DNA of 64,000 nt from Pelolinea submarina (GCF_003966975.1 NZ_AP018437.1:1922001-1986000), one strand, 5' to 3'; counted from the stretch's first letter, positions 40,770 to 52,838 are shown. The notes: a model not told the origin generated them from the letters alone. A program made the numbers and translations.

Positions 40770-43469
40770 CTATAAATCCGGAAGGAGTCCCTTCTCTCGC
40801 GCAATTATGACAGCCTGCGTGCGGTTGGCTGCATTAAGTTTCGAGTAAATATTGCTGGCATGTTTTTTTACAGTCCGGATGGTTATCACCAGATCTGCTG
40901 CGATTTCCTGGTTGGTTCTACCGGATGCCAGCAATGCTAGAACGTCCAGCTCTCTCGGCGTTAATTGCTCGATCAATCCGTTTACAGGAAAATCCTGCCT
41001 TTCCTCTTTCAACCCGGAAGATTCGCCAAGCGACGCCAGGAGTCTGGAGGCATAATGCTTTATTTTCGGAGAAACATCCCGCCTGGTGAAAATCTCATTT
41101 AATAACGGTCGTATGACCTGACCTTCTTCCACCAGCAAACGGACATAGCCAGACTGTTCGCCTATCTCCAAAGCTTTCAATATTGAGGTGATGATGGGTT
41201 CTGAAATCGTCATACCGCCTTTTTTATAGAGGTTAATTCCTCGCAGCATGTTGACTTCCATCAAACGACCCAAGCGGCCATCGCGCGCGACGGTCACCTC
41301 AATTTCATCGAGCAGATCACTGACTTCTTCAAAAAGGCTTTGGACGATCTTAATTCGGGCCAGGCATAATTTGTAGACTTCTACAGCGATCAAAGGTAGT
41401 TGTATCGAAAAAGAACTGCCGCCAAGAAGGTTTTCGATCTCTGGGACCAAGGCGTAGGCTTCATTAAATTCACCAGCAGATAAAAGAACAGAAACTTTAC
41501 GGGTCATTTGAGTGAATTCCCTACGCTGGAAGTTCTTTTCAAATTCCCGATACTCTTTTAGAGCGCCGGAAAAATCTCCTTTTGCCTGGCGTAACCGGAT
41601 ACTCTGCACAGTCCCGGTAAAAAGGCCTTGAAGGGCGCCTTTTTGGCAAATTTCCAGCCCTCTCCGGAGATACTGTTCTGCCAATTCAATCTGATCCCTT
41701 TCCAGGCAGACGCCTGCCAAACCAATCAGGCACGGGCCCGCGGGGTAAAAATCACTTTTTCCATCACCGGCCTGGATAATTCTTTCACAATAATATGACG
41801 CCTCATCCAGACGGCCATATTGGCAGAGATCATAGGTTCGAATCATTGTCGTGTTGGCAATCATACCTAACCGGCCGGATTTTTCTGATAAGCGAAGACT
41901 TTCTTTGTAGGCGTCAGCTGCACGATCGACGTCTCCGATCATCCCATATGTACGATAAAAGACTGAATAAAGATAGGCTTTTAATAAATCATCCTCATCA
42001 GATATCACTTTTTGTGCTTCGTTTGCAATCTGAATCGCTTTGCCTGTATTTTGAAAAGCCAGGAACATAGAGAGATGAACAAGCGCCCTGCGTTTCAATC
42101 GGTCATTTTCAGGCGAAGGCGGGAGGGAATTGATCAATTTCTCCTTATCCTCAAGAGTACTTTCGGACATATCCAAAGTCCCTTTAATCAATTCAATTAG
42201 CAGCCGGAATACTTCTAACCTTGGGAGCGTTGAAAAAAAATCTTCAGGCAAAGCATCCAGCCAGGATTTTAAAAGATTCTGGCGATCAGAGAAGATCATC
42301 TTTAGCCCAAATTCATCCACCAGTTGAGCGGCTCTTTGAAAATTCTTTCCTAAAAGAAAATGGTGGACGGCATCTATTATCTGATCATTTTCTTCAAGCC
42401 AAACAGCAGCTTTGTTATGTGCGTCAATCACTTCATTTATTGAAGCGGTTTGAGAGAAACGGGCCTGGAGCAGATCAGAAAACAGATGGTGATAGCGGAA
42501 GTATTCTTTATGATCATCGAGTGGAATAAGAAAGGCATTTTGATGGGAGAGAGATTTCAGAACTTCGTGCGCATCTCCGCATCCGACCACAGCTTCACAT
42601 AATCTTGCATTGAACCTTTCAAGAATAGAGGTTTTTAATAGAAAATTCTGTAAAACAGGATCGGTTTTTTCCAGGATTTCTTCAACCAGGTATTCTGCGA
42701 CAAACTGGTGGCTGCCGGTGAAATCGTTGATGAAATCTGCCAGGTCTGCCTGATTTTTCATGGAAAGGGCTGCCAGATGAAGCCCTGCTACCCAGCCTTC
42801 AGTGCGCTGTGCAATCGCCTTGATTTCCGTTGGGGTAAGTTCTTTATTTAAAATTTGTTGGAAAAAACTTGATACTTCACTCTCGGTAAAACGCAAGTGG
42901 TGACCGCGAATTTCAAGTAATCGGTGCCCAACCCGGTAGCGTGCAAGCGGCCAGGACGGATCAATTCGGGTGGAAATGATGAGGTGCATATTTTGCGGGA
43001 TATGATCGACCAGAAAAACGACTAATCTATTGGTATTTTCATCGGTTATTGTATGAAAATCATCCAGAACAACGGTAAGCTGATCTCGGTTCCCGGCAAC
43101 ATTATTGATTAATTCCGCCAGAATTGGGTCCAGAGATTCAAATGCAGATGCTTTCAAGGAACTGGATGGATTTTCAACTATACCTTTATCGATTTCTCCA
43201 ATTGCCGCAAACAGGTATGTAAGGAATTGGCGGGGATCATTGTCATCCGAGTCGAGAGAAATCCAGACGATCGGTGATTCGGAAGCAGCAACCCATTCAC
43301 TCAATAGGGTAGTCTTGCCTGATCCCGCCGAAGCCGAGATCAAAGTCAACGGATAATTCTGACTTTCATTCAATCGCTTCAGAAGACGTTCCCGCGGGAG
43401 AAAATCCTGCCTGAGTGGAGGTACGTAGAACTTTGTGGCCAGAATAGGCGTATCCAAGATTTTGTTCAT
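40770..43469 (-). CDS. MalT-type ATP-dependent LuxR-family transcriptional regulator
   Basis: An 899-residue STAND-class activator. N-terminal opening TPILATKFYVPPLRQDFLPRERLL is typical of the family. Walker A SASAGSGKTT (45-54), Walker B LTVVLDDFHTI. A TPR-like superhelix (about 330-800) follows, with repeats such as AAQLVDEFGLKM and ERDQIELAEQYLRRGLEIC. The LuxR helix-turn-helix (about 828-895) reads LTPRELDVLALLASGRTNQEIAADL. Such proteins bind an inducer and ATP, oligomerise and activate neighbouring genes. The seven-gene membrane cluster immediately downstream is the natural target; this is inferred from position. The ATG at 43469 lacks a good ribosome site. Confidence 0.92.
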   Translation of the reverse strand: MNKILDTPILATKFYVPPLRQDFLPRERLLKRLNESQNYPLTLISASAGSGKTTLLSEWVAASESPIVWISLDSDDNDPRQFLTYLFAAIGEIDKGIVENPSSSLKASAFESLDPILAELINNVAGNRDQLTVVLDDFHTITDENTNRLVVFLVDHIPQNMHLIISTRIDPSWPLARYRVGHRLLEIRGHHLRFTESEVSSFFQQILNKELTPTEIKAIAQRTEGWVAGLHLAALSMKNQADLADFINDFTGSHQFVAEYLVEEILEKTDPVLQNFLLKTSILERFNARLCEAVVGCGDAHEVLKSLSHQNAFLIPLDDHKEYFRYHHLFSDLLQARFSQTASINEVIDAHNKAAVWLEENDQIIDAVHHFLLGKNFQRAAQLVDEFGLKMIFSDRQNLLKSWLDALPEDFFSTLPRLEVFRLLIELIKGTLDMSESTLEDKEKLINSLPPSPENDRLKRRALVHLSMFLAFQNTGKAIQIANEAQKVISDEDDLLKAYLYSVFYRTYGMIGDVDRAADAYKESLRLSEKSGRLGMIANTTMIRTYDLCQYGRLDEASYYCERIIQAGDGKSDFYPAGPCLIGLAGVCLERDQIELAEQYLRRGLEICQKGALQGLFTGTVQSIRLRQAKGDFSGALKEYREFEKNFQRREFTQMTRKVSVLLSAGEFNEAYALVPEIENLLGGSSFSIQLPLIAVEVYKLCLARIKIVQSLFEEVSDLLDEIEVTVARDGRLGRLMEVNMLRGINLYKKGGMTISEPIITSILKALEIGEQSGYVRLLVEEGQVIRPLLNEIFTRRDVSPKIKHYASRLLASLGESSGLKEERQDFPVNGLIEQLTPRELDVLALLASGRTNQEIAADLVITIRTVKKHASNIYSKLNAANRTQAVIIAREKGLLPDL

Positions 43470-43537
43470 CTATTCAAAAACAAGAAGTAGTAATAATTTA
43501 TTATACAAAAAAATGAAATTACGAACCTTAACTTCAG

Positions 43538-43573
43538 GGAGAAAAAATGAATTGCATGTAGCAATTTCTCCCA
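43538..43573 (-). other. Bulged hairpin upstream of the MalT-type regulator gene
   Basis: GGGAGAAA ... TTTCTCCC outer stem (8 bp) with an inner ATTGC-atgta-GCAAT stem and a one-sided AAATGA bulge. It lies about 70 nt before the regulator start, in its leader or promoter. It could be an operator or folded leader; no function is shown. Confidence 0.4.
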
Positions 43574-43669
43574 TTGATTATTTAACATCAATAACTACTT
43601 GAACTTAATAAATCACAATATCTATGTATAGGAATCCAGAAAATTTATGCTTATTAACGTTTAGGCTGG

Positions 43670-43705
43670 AAAATATAAAAAAAGACTTGCTAATTAGCAA
43701 GTCAT
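43670..43705 (-). terminator. Terminator after tRNA-Pro
   Basis: Perfect palindrome GACTTGCTAATTAGCAAGTC (43684-43703) followed on the minus strand by TTTTTTTATATTTTCC, 11 nt after the tRNA. Confidence 0.85.
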
Positions 43706-43712
43706 TTTTTCC

Positions 43713-43789
<77 letters not shown>

Positions 43790-43834
43790 AGGACGACCGT
43801 TATTATATCATTATCTTTTAAATCGCAAGAAAAT

Positions 43835-44590
43835 TCATAGGGGAATTTTGCCAATTGCGTAATGAACCGGTACATGCAGTCGCCGTGTGCCGGCTCGACG
43901 GGCTTCATCTTCCAGCTTTTCCCAACGATCCAGCTCAGCCGGACTGAGCATCTCCCGCAGATCCGCTGCCAGCACCTGCCACTCGTCTTCCTCCTCAGCG
44001 CTGAACAAGCCGGGTTTGGGCGCCAAAAACAGCTTCCCGCATTCCAGATTGGTCAGGCCGATGCTGTGAAAGAGCGCAGACAGGTGCGCGCCGATGAAGG
44101 GGTGCGCGCCCTGTTTTAACAACGCGCGGGTTTGCAGTTCGCCCAAAGGAGCCAGCTCGGCAGGTTCGTCCAGGCGCGCGCCGTAATCCGGCTCGGCCAG
44201 CGTAAATAGCCAGCCGCCTGGGCGCACGACACGCTTCATCTCCTGCAGGGCATGCATGGGATTGTGGGCCCATAAAAGGTAGAAATGGCACAGGCAGGCG
44301 TCGAAGGATGCCGGCGGGAAGGGCAGGTGCAATCCATCAGCGCACAATTTGTCCGTTGGCGCGGGTATGATTTGCAGGGCGGGAAAGTCGAAGTCAAGAC
44401 CGGTCAGGCGCTTGTACCCGTCCGTAAGCAGACCTTCCAGCAAGGCGCCATAACCGCAGCCGACTTCCAACAGTCGGGCATCCGCAGACAGTCCGCCGGC
44501 TGCCAGCGCATAGCGGCGCAGATCAGCCGTCCAGCCAACTTGCTGGCGGTAACGGGCTTGCCAAAAGGCCCTGTCAGCGGACGGGGTCAT
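43835..44590 (-). CDS. Class I SAM-dependent methyltransferase
   Basis: A 251-residue Rossmann-type methyltransferase. The SAM site motif I is LLEVGCGYGALLEGLL, motif II LTGLDFDFPAL, and the post-motif region CADGLHLPFPPASFDACLCHFYLLW is typical of UbiE/Methyltransf_11 enzymes. ATG 44590 is chosen because GAGG lies 5 nt before it; a TTG at 44593 overlaps that site. It follows the Cys-less radical SAM paralogue by 18 nt and is the last protein gene of the operon that starts at 49326. In that setting it might methylate the modified product; this is inference. Confidence 0.85.
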   Translation of the reverse strand: MTPSADRAFWQARYRQQVGWTADLRRYALAAGGLSADARLLEVGCGYGALLEGLLTDGYKRLTGLDFDFPALQIIPAPTDKLCADGLHLPFPPASFDACLCHFYLLWAHNPMHALQEMKRVVRPGGWLFTLAEPDYGARLDEPAELAPLGELQTRALLKQGAHPFIGAHLSALFHSIGLTNLECGKLFLAPKPGLFSAEEEDEWQVLAADLREMLSPAELDRWEKLEDEARRAGTRRLHVPVHYAIGKIPL

Positions 44591-44608
44591 CAAAACCTCA
44601 AAGGGATT

Positions 44609-45763
44609 TCAATGCCGTTTCCAGATCTTCTCCCACGGGTCGGTCAGCAGGTTGCCAAGCACCTTGTTGACGCCCTGCGCGGGCAGCACGTCGCCGTCCG
44701 GTTCCACGTACAACCAGGCTTTGCCAGCGCCCTGGGGAGTTTTCTGGTCAGCCAATTCAAACGCCACCGGATGACTGGCGGAATACGGCACGGGCAGGTC
44801 CCACACCTGAGACATACCCAGGGCGGCCGCCTGTTCGCCGGCTTTCTGCAATTCATCCGACAAGGATTCTTCCGCAACGCTCAGGGAAACCGAAACCACG
44901 TCCGCTTTGGCGAGCTTATCCAGCAGGGCCGGGAAACCAGCGCAGTTATTGGCTGTCAGGGTGATATGCACAGTCACTGCGATATCCAGAGGCATCAAAA
45001 CCTTGAGGGCACTCCAAAAGCGCTTGTCGTCCGGATTGGCCAGCAAGAGGATATGGTCAAGTCCTTTTTCCAGCAGATCGAGGGAATATTTCTTAGCCGC
45101 CAATTTATAGCCGTCGCTGAGCAGGCCGCTGACCAGGCCAAGTTCCTCGGCGTAAGTGATCAATTCGGGCAGATCATCGCGCAGGGTGGGCTCGCCGCCG
45201 GTAAAGATGATGTGCGGAATGCCGGCTTGCCAGGCGTTCTTCATGACGGTCTGCCACTCGGCTGTGCTGAGTTCGCGGCTGACGCGTTCGGTGGGGGCTA
45301 CAGACGCATCCGTACCGTCGGACACGCGATAGGTCAGGGCGCAATCCAGGCGGTAAGGCGCGGATAATTTTTGTGAATAAGGCGCCACACGTTCCATATC
45401 CAGGAAGGTGACCGGATCAAGATCCTGGCTGTTGACCAGCGCGTCGATCTTATCCATAAATTCCACCAAATCCTGCTCGGCGGTCTCGCGTGGAATGCTG
45501 TAGCGCTGGGAAACCGTATCGGCGATAGCAGATTTTTCCATGCCCTTAATCAGATAATAGGTATATTCCGCTGCGGTTTGGTTGAGGTGCAGTACGGTGC
45601 TGGCATTCAAGATGAGGATACCGCTGCCGTCGCTTTCCACACGCAGGTGCAGCTTATAAGGCAGTTCCGCATCGGGCGGCGCCTGATAAAGGTAAATCCC
45701 GGCCGGGATGGTTTCCGCCCGGGTGTAGAAGCTGTCGAAAAAATCCTCGATTTTCTTGAACAT
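44609..45763 (-). CDS. Cys-less radical SAM/SPASM paralogue (predicted pseudoenzyme)
   Basis: A 384-residue paralogue of the neighbouring radical SAM enzyme. It has the same PqqD-like front domain (HLRVESDGSGILILNASTVLHL, about 38-110) and the same barrel start (SAPYRLDCALTYR, 135-146). However, the CxxxCxxC loop is replaced by VSDGTDASVAP, so none of the three iron-sulfur ligands remains. The TGGEPT motif (188-193) is kept. The SPASM region is cut to EPDGDVLPAQGVNKVLGNLL with all cysteines gone; only C141 and C274 occur in the whole chain. The frame is intact, with a strong AGGAGGAAAC site, so it is kept as a non-catalytic partner rather than decaying. A scaffold or substrate-delivery role is inferred. 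Confidence 0.82.
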   Translation of the reverse strand: MFKKIEDFFDSFYTRAETIPAGIYLYQAPPDAELPYKLHLRVESDGSGILILNASTVLHLNQTAAEYTYYLIKGMEKSAIADTVSQRYSIPRETAEQDLVEFMDKIDALVNSQDLDPVTFLDMERVAPYSQKLSAPYRLDCALTYRVSDGTDASVAPTERVSRELSTAEWQTVMKNAWQAGIPHIIFTGGEPTLRDDLPELITYAEELGLVSGLLSDGYKLAAKKYSLDLLEKGLDHILLLANPDDKRFWSALKVLMPLDIAVTVHITLTANNCAGFPALLDKLAKADVVSVSLSVAEESLSDELQKAGEQAAALGMSQVWDLPVPYSASHPVAFELADQKTPQGAGKAWLYVEPDGDVLPAQGVNKVLGNLLTDPWEKIWKRH

Positions 45764-45796
45764 GTTTCCTCCTCAATCTATTCGCACAGTTAGTTT

Positions 45797-47176
45797 CTAA
45801 AATGGCAGGTCTATGACCGGATCAGACACGGCCTGCGGGTTTTGCTGGATATAAAGCGGGCAGCCGCCGCCGCAGGAAGAAAGCAGGTCACATACGCGGC
45901 AGCTTTCAGGCGTGTAGCGGCGCTCGCGAATGGTGAGCGCCAGGTCGCTGTTCCAAATGGAAGGCCAGGGGTCGGACAGGAAGTTGCCCAGCGATTCGTA
46001 ATATGACTGGCAGGGCAGCACGCTGCCGTCCGGCTCGATACACATATTGTAGCTGGCGGCGGTGCAGCCCTTGACACCCAGACCGCTGTCCACCGGGTTG
46101 AAATGGCAGTACTGTGTGGGGGTGTACCAGATCAGGCGTTGTCCGCTGGTCTCGACGTGCGCTTTGGCAATCTCCAATAAATCGGCCAGTTCGCTTTCGA
46201 GCAGCGCTTCGGGGTTGGCAGCCCCGCGTCCGGAATGGATTAAGCCATTCAAGCCGATGGTGGGCAAACCCAATTCAGCCAAAAATGCCAACGTATCAGC
46301 CAGATAAGGGCTGTTGCTGCGCAGCAGGGTGGTATTGGTCATGACGAACAGGCGCGTGCCCAGGGCGGCACGGATGCCTGCTACTGTTTCATCCCAAGCT
46401 TTGGGAGCAGATACAATTTTGTTATGAATGGCTGCATCATGCGATTCCAGGGTGATCTGCACATGGTCCAGACCAGCGTCTACCAATGATTGCAGAAAAT
46501 CTGTATCAGACAGCTTGCGTCCGTTAGTGTTCAAGCCGGTGATCAGCCCCAATCTCTCCGCATGGGCGACCAGCTTGGGAAGGTCGGGAATTAAAGTAGG
46601 TTCACCGCCGGTGAAAACCACATGCGGGATGCCCAGCTCCCAAACTTTATCCAAAACAGCCAGCCATTGGTCGGTGCTGAATTCCTTTTGGGCGCGAGAA
46701 GCTTCGTTATAGCAGTGCAGGCAGTGGTTGTTGCAGCGATAAGTGAGCGCCAGATCCATGCGGTAAGGAGCGGAAGGCTGGCGCGAGAAGGGCTCCAGAA
46801 TTTCCAGGTTTAAATCGCAAATCGGGCAGGGATCATCCTCAGGTGAAATTATTGGATGAAAGGTAGCCTTGAAGGCCTGATAATCTGCAGCGGCCTGATC
46901 GCGCTTGACCGGAAAAACCTGCGTGACACGTTTGATAGCTTGCTCGTCCGATACTTCGTCCAACAGCAGATGCGCCATCAACGCGGCGCTGGAATTGAAA
47001 TGATAGATACGGTTGGCATTCACCAACAGGACAGCGCTGCCGTCCGCTTCGACGCGCAAATGGATGCGTTTCTTAGACTGGCCGGATTGGCGCAGGTAGG
47101 TGAAATTGCCGGGCTTGATCCCCGGCAATGTATTTTTGTTTGAAAACAATAAACGCTTTTTGGATAATTCGGCCAT
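45797..47176 (-). CDS. Radical SAM/SPASM enzyme with N-terminal PqqD-like domain
   Basis: A 459-residue radical SAM enzyme of the SPASM class, most members of which modify peptides or proteins. The front part (about 35-110, IHLRVEADGSAVLLVNANRIYHF) looks like a PqqD-type recognition element. An extra CPIC pair is at 117-120. The SAM cluster is C148-x3-C152-x2-C155 (YRCNNHCLHCYNE), followed by TGGEPT (189-194). SPASM cysteines are C371, C379, C389, then the exact Cx2Cx5Cx3C (C426, C429, C435, C439). The start ATG 47176 has GGAAGG 5 nt away and lies 22 nt after the stop of the Cys-Ala-tailed protein. A longer frame into that gene is rejected. The tail of that neighbour is the likely substrate, by inference. 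Confidence 0.9.
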   Translation of the reverse strand: MAELSKKRLLFSNKNTLPGIKPGNFTYLRQSGQSKKRIHLRVEADGSAVLLVNANRIYHFNSSAALMAHLLLDEVSDEQAIKRVTQVFPVKRDQAAADYQAFKATFHPIISPEDDPCPICDLNLEILEPFSRQPSAPYRMDLALTYRCNNHCLHCYNEASRAQKEFSTDQWLAVLDKVWELGIPHVVFTGGEPTLIPDLPKLVAHAERLGLITGLNTNGRKLSDTDFLQSLVDAGLDHVQITLESHDAAIHNKIVSAPKAWDETVAGIRAALGTRLFVMTNTTLLRSNSPYLADTLAFLAELGLPTIGLNGLIHSGRGAANPEALLESELADLLEIAKAHVETSGQRLIWYTPTQYCHFNPVDSGLGVKGCTAASYNMCIEPDGSVLPCQSYYESLGNFLSDPWPSIWNSDLALTIRERRYTPESCRVCDLLSSCGGGCPLYIQQNPQAVSDPVIDLPF

Positions 47177-47198
47177 AAAAGCCTTCCAATGACCTTGG

Positions 47199-48920
47199 TT
47201 AGCGTCCGCCGCCGGCACAAGCACAGGCGCACCCGGCACAGGCACAGGCACAAGCGCAGGAATGGCCGCCGCCGCCCATGCCGCTGCCGCGCCCACCGCT
47301 GGAGCGGAAAGTGCTGGAGGTCTGTACCGGTACAGGATTGGTTTTGTCGGTAATGCCGCCGGTGAAGGAGGTCAGGTTGCCGACCACCCCGGCCGAGAAG
47401 GCTTGCACGGTGCCGATTACGGATGCCGCGGCGTTGGAACCAGGCAGGTTGGGCAGCGTAATGGTCCTGGATTGATTGCCGCCGGAGGGCGCGGAAGTGC
47501 CTTTTGCCACGGAACCACCCATGCTGCGGCCAGCCGAACCGATGGTCGGATCGGTGCGCCACCACCAATAGGGCATGAAGACCGGCCCGGTACCGAAAGT
47601 ACGGCGGGTACGAGTCTCGTAATCTTTATCCAGAATGGTCCAATCGGCCGCATCGGAGTATTTTTCAGCACGAACTTCGGGCGTCTCGGCTTCTTCAACC
47701 TGCTGCCAGGCTTTCTTGATGATCTCTTCATAGTAAGCCACGGTTTCTTTGCTGCTGAAACCTTTCATTTTCTCGCCCACGGTCTTTACCAATGCAACCA
47801 TCATGGCTTGCAGAGCCTTGCGGCGCGCAGCCGCGTTTTTCTCTTTGAAAGCTTCCAGGAAAGCCTTTTCGTAATCGCGCAGATCTTCCGGCAGTGTCTC
47901 TTCCACCTTTAATTCCAGCGGATCACGATTGGTCACCTCGGCAGCTTCTTTCTTGACCACCGCGAACAGGATCATCGTCAAAATCTTATCCATAGGCTGT
48001 TCCATCAGAATAGCCGCTTCCACGGAGGTCAGGCCGCGTTTGATACCGTGGCCTTCAATGGCGATCTTGGGAGGCAGGTACTTCAAACGGCGCTTCTTGG
48101 CGCTTTTTACTGCCAGCGCGATGATCAGGCCGAAGATACCGAAAATACCGGTGCAGCACAATATCGGAATGACCGTACCCCATACCTGGCTGGGATTGTA
48201 AGTCACAGTTTGCTCGGTGTTGATGGCGCTGGTGGGAATCACACGCGCCGGAAAAGTGACGCCGAATGTATAACGGCCATCGGGCGACGCGGAAGTGGAA
48301 GCCCATTGGTAGAGAACACGGTCTTCAGAATCAAAAGCTGAAGCAGGGGTGTCATCGCCCGGCCAGCCCTTGGGGTTGATCCAGCGCGGTTCCTGGTCGG
48401 TCAGACCCGGGGGCAGATGGAAATTGAACGTTAGGCTGGTATTGCCGCTGACATAATCCGAACCGAAATAGCTGGGTTGGAAATTGATTGAGGCGTAATC
48501 CTCGCTCTCATTTTCGCTGGCAAAGTAGAACAAGTTGCCGACGTTTTCCGCACGCATATACACCACACCGCTGCCACCGGCAGGAATGGCATTAGCGCCC
48601 AGACCCAGGGCGATGCCATCCACGTAATCCGAATAGGTTATATCAGTGATAGTTTTACCGTCCACATTGGCGGTGATATCACTAAGCTGGTAGGTGCTGT
48701 TGCCGGGCATCCCGATATCAACAAAGTCAATGACGTGGGCGCTGCCGGCGTTTTGGAATTTATAGTAATACTCAATAGTAATCGTACCGTCGGTCTCGAT
48801 GAACACATCCACCTGTTCTTCGGGAACCTCGAAATAATAATCCTGCGCAAGAACGGGTTGAATGAAGGTCAACAGCATCAACAATGCAACGAAAATGCTG
48901 GTAACTCGATTCTTTTTCAT
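47199..48920 (-). CDS. DUF2207-like membrane protein with C-terminal Cys-Ala repeat tail
   Basis: 573 residues. Signal peptide 1-25 (VTSIFVALLMLLTFIQPVLA), an extracytoplasmic beta-rich domain (26-245, VDVFIETDGTITIEYYYKF), one membrane span (248-271, containing C255 and C256) and a basic start to the cytoplasmic part. A helical cytoplasmic domain (about 295-440) leads to a low-complexity Gly/Ser/Thr-rich tail. The extreme C-terminus is GGGGHSCACACACAGCACAC and ends in AGGGR: seven cysteines at 555, 557, 559, 561, 564, 566 and 568. With one span after a signal peptide, this tail should face the cytosol. Cys (TGC, TGT) and Ala (GCC, GCT) codons are mixed, so the repeat is not a simple DNA slippage tract. 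DUF2207 function is unknown. ATG 48920 has GGGAGAG. Confidence 0.85.
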   Translation of the reverse strand: MKKNRVTSIFVALLMLLTFIQPVLAQDYYFEVPEEQVDVFIETDGTITIEYYYKFQNAGSAHVIDFVDIGMPGNSTYQLSDITANVDGKTITDITYSDYVDGIALGLGANAIPAGGSGVVYMRAENVGNLFYFASENESEDYASINFQPSYFGSDYVSGNTSLTFNFHLPPGLTDQEPRWINPKGWPGDDTPASAFDSEDRVLYQWASTSASPDGRYTFGVTFPARVIPTSAINTEQTVTYNPSQVWGTVIPILCCTGIFGIFGLIIALAVKSAKKRRLKYLPPKIAIEGHGIKRGLTSVEAAILMEQPMDKILTMILFAVVKKEAAEVTNRDPLELKVEETLPEDLRDYEKAFLEAFKEKNAAARRKALQAMMVALVKTVGEKMKGFSSKETVAYYEEIIKKAWQQVEEAETPEVRAEKYSDAADWTILDKDYETRTRRTFGTGPVFMPYWWWRTDPTIGSAGRSMGGSVAKGTSAPSGGNQSRTITLPNLPGSNAAASVIGTVQAFSAGVVGNLTSFTGGITDKTNPVPVQTSSTFRSSGGRGSGMGGGGHSCACACACAGCACACAGGGR

Positions 48921-48960
48921 GAACTCTCCCTTGATGAAATAAATAATTATAGAAAACGGG

Positions 48961-49326
48961 CTACCACTTGGGCTCTTCGGAGAGCTGATAAGTAGTGCCG
49001 CAGAAGGGGCAGGTAACCACCGGGGCGCCTGCCACCAGTTTAATGTCTTTTTCAGAAAGCACGCCGCCGCAGGATTTGCACTTAATTGTATCCATGCCAA
49101 CCTGACCGGGTAGATCGATATTCACGGTAACATTTTGGCCGGTTTCCGCGGGTGGTTCAGCGCGCGTGGCGAAGAAAATCATAATAAAGCCGATTCCGGC
49201 CAGGATAATGGAAAACCACACTGGAATTGATGTACCGGTCTGGCTGAAAGAACCCAGGAATAGGATGAAAGAAAAAACCAAAGCGAAAGCAGCCAATACA
49301 AACAGGGTGATTTTGCCAAATTTCAT
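48961..49326 (-). CDS. Two-span membrane protein with C-terminal zinc ribbon
   Basis: 121 residues: two membrane spans (about 8-28 and 35-54) followed by a linker and a zinc-ribbon (IKCKSCGGVLSEKDIKLV ... VTCPFCGTTYQL) with CxxC ... CxxC ligands. No named family recognised. ATG 49326 has a strong CGGAGGC site. It is the first gene of the operon, 40 nt before the Cys-Ala-tailed protein gene. A minus-strand TATAAT (49387-49382) upstream is the likely promoter element. A chaperone or metal-handling role for the neighbour is conceivable but unproven. Confidence 0.78.
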   Translation of the reverse strand: MKFGKITLFVLAAFALVFSFILFLGSFSQTGTSIPVWFSIILAGIGFIMIFFATRAEPPAETGQNVTVNIDLPGQVGMDTIKCKSCGGVLSEKDIKLVAGAPVVTCPFCGTTYQLSEEPKW

Positions 49327-49351
49327 AATGCCTCCGAGAAATGAGTAATAA

Positions 49352-52668
<3,317 letters not shown>

Positions 52669-52674
52669 ATGAGC

Positions 52675-52713
52675 AGAGTTGACTGAGCCTGTCGAAGGCA
52701 ACTCTGTCTTTTT
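52675..52713. terminator. Terminator of ligA-rlmI with TGAGCCTGTCGAAG loop
   Basis: AGAGTTG / CAACTCT stem (52675-52681, 52699-52705) whose loop contains CTGAGCCTGTCGAAGG, followed by GTCTTTTT. This loop motif recurs at 52784-52814 and, with an insert, at 17667-17721. Confidence 0.75.
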
Positions 52714-52783
52714 AACACCTTGGTTTTCCGGGTCAAATCTGTTGTTAGAATGTTGTTTAATTTAATATGTAATATAAAAAAAT

Positions 52784-52814
52784 AGGGTACCCTGAGCTTG
52801 TCTAAGGGTACCCT
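52784..52814 (-). terminator. Terminator of the YugP-like gene with TGAGCTTGTCTAA loop
   Basis: 9-bp perfect stem AGGGTACCC / GGGTACCCT around TGAGCTTGTCTAA. On the minus strand it is followed by ATTTTTTTATATTAC. It is the second member of the shared-loop terminator set. Confidence 0.8.
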
Positions 52815-52838
52815 TAAATTTACTAGACTATTGAGATA

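Noticed and set aside
44285..45367. 360-codon plus-strand frame over the Cys-less radical SAM gene
   Set aside because: The long open antisense frame results from codon bias of the real gene; the minus-strand reading has clear homology to its neighbour.
47177..47296. Longer start of the radical SAM gene reading an Ala/Pro/Val-rich extension
   Set aside because: The extension is the shadow of the Cys-Ala tail in another frame; the ribosome site favours ATG 47176.
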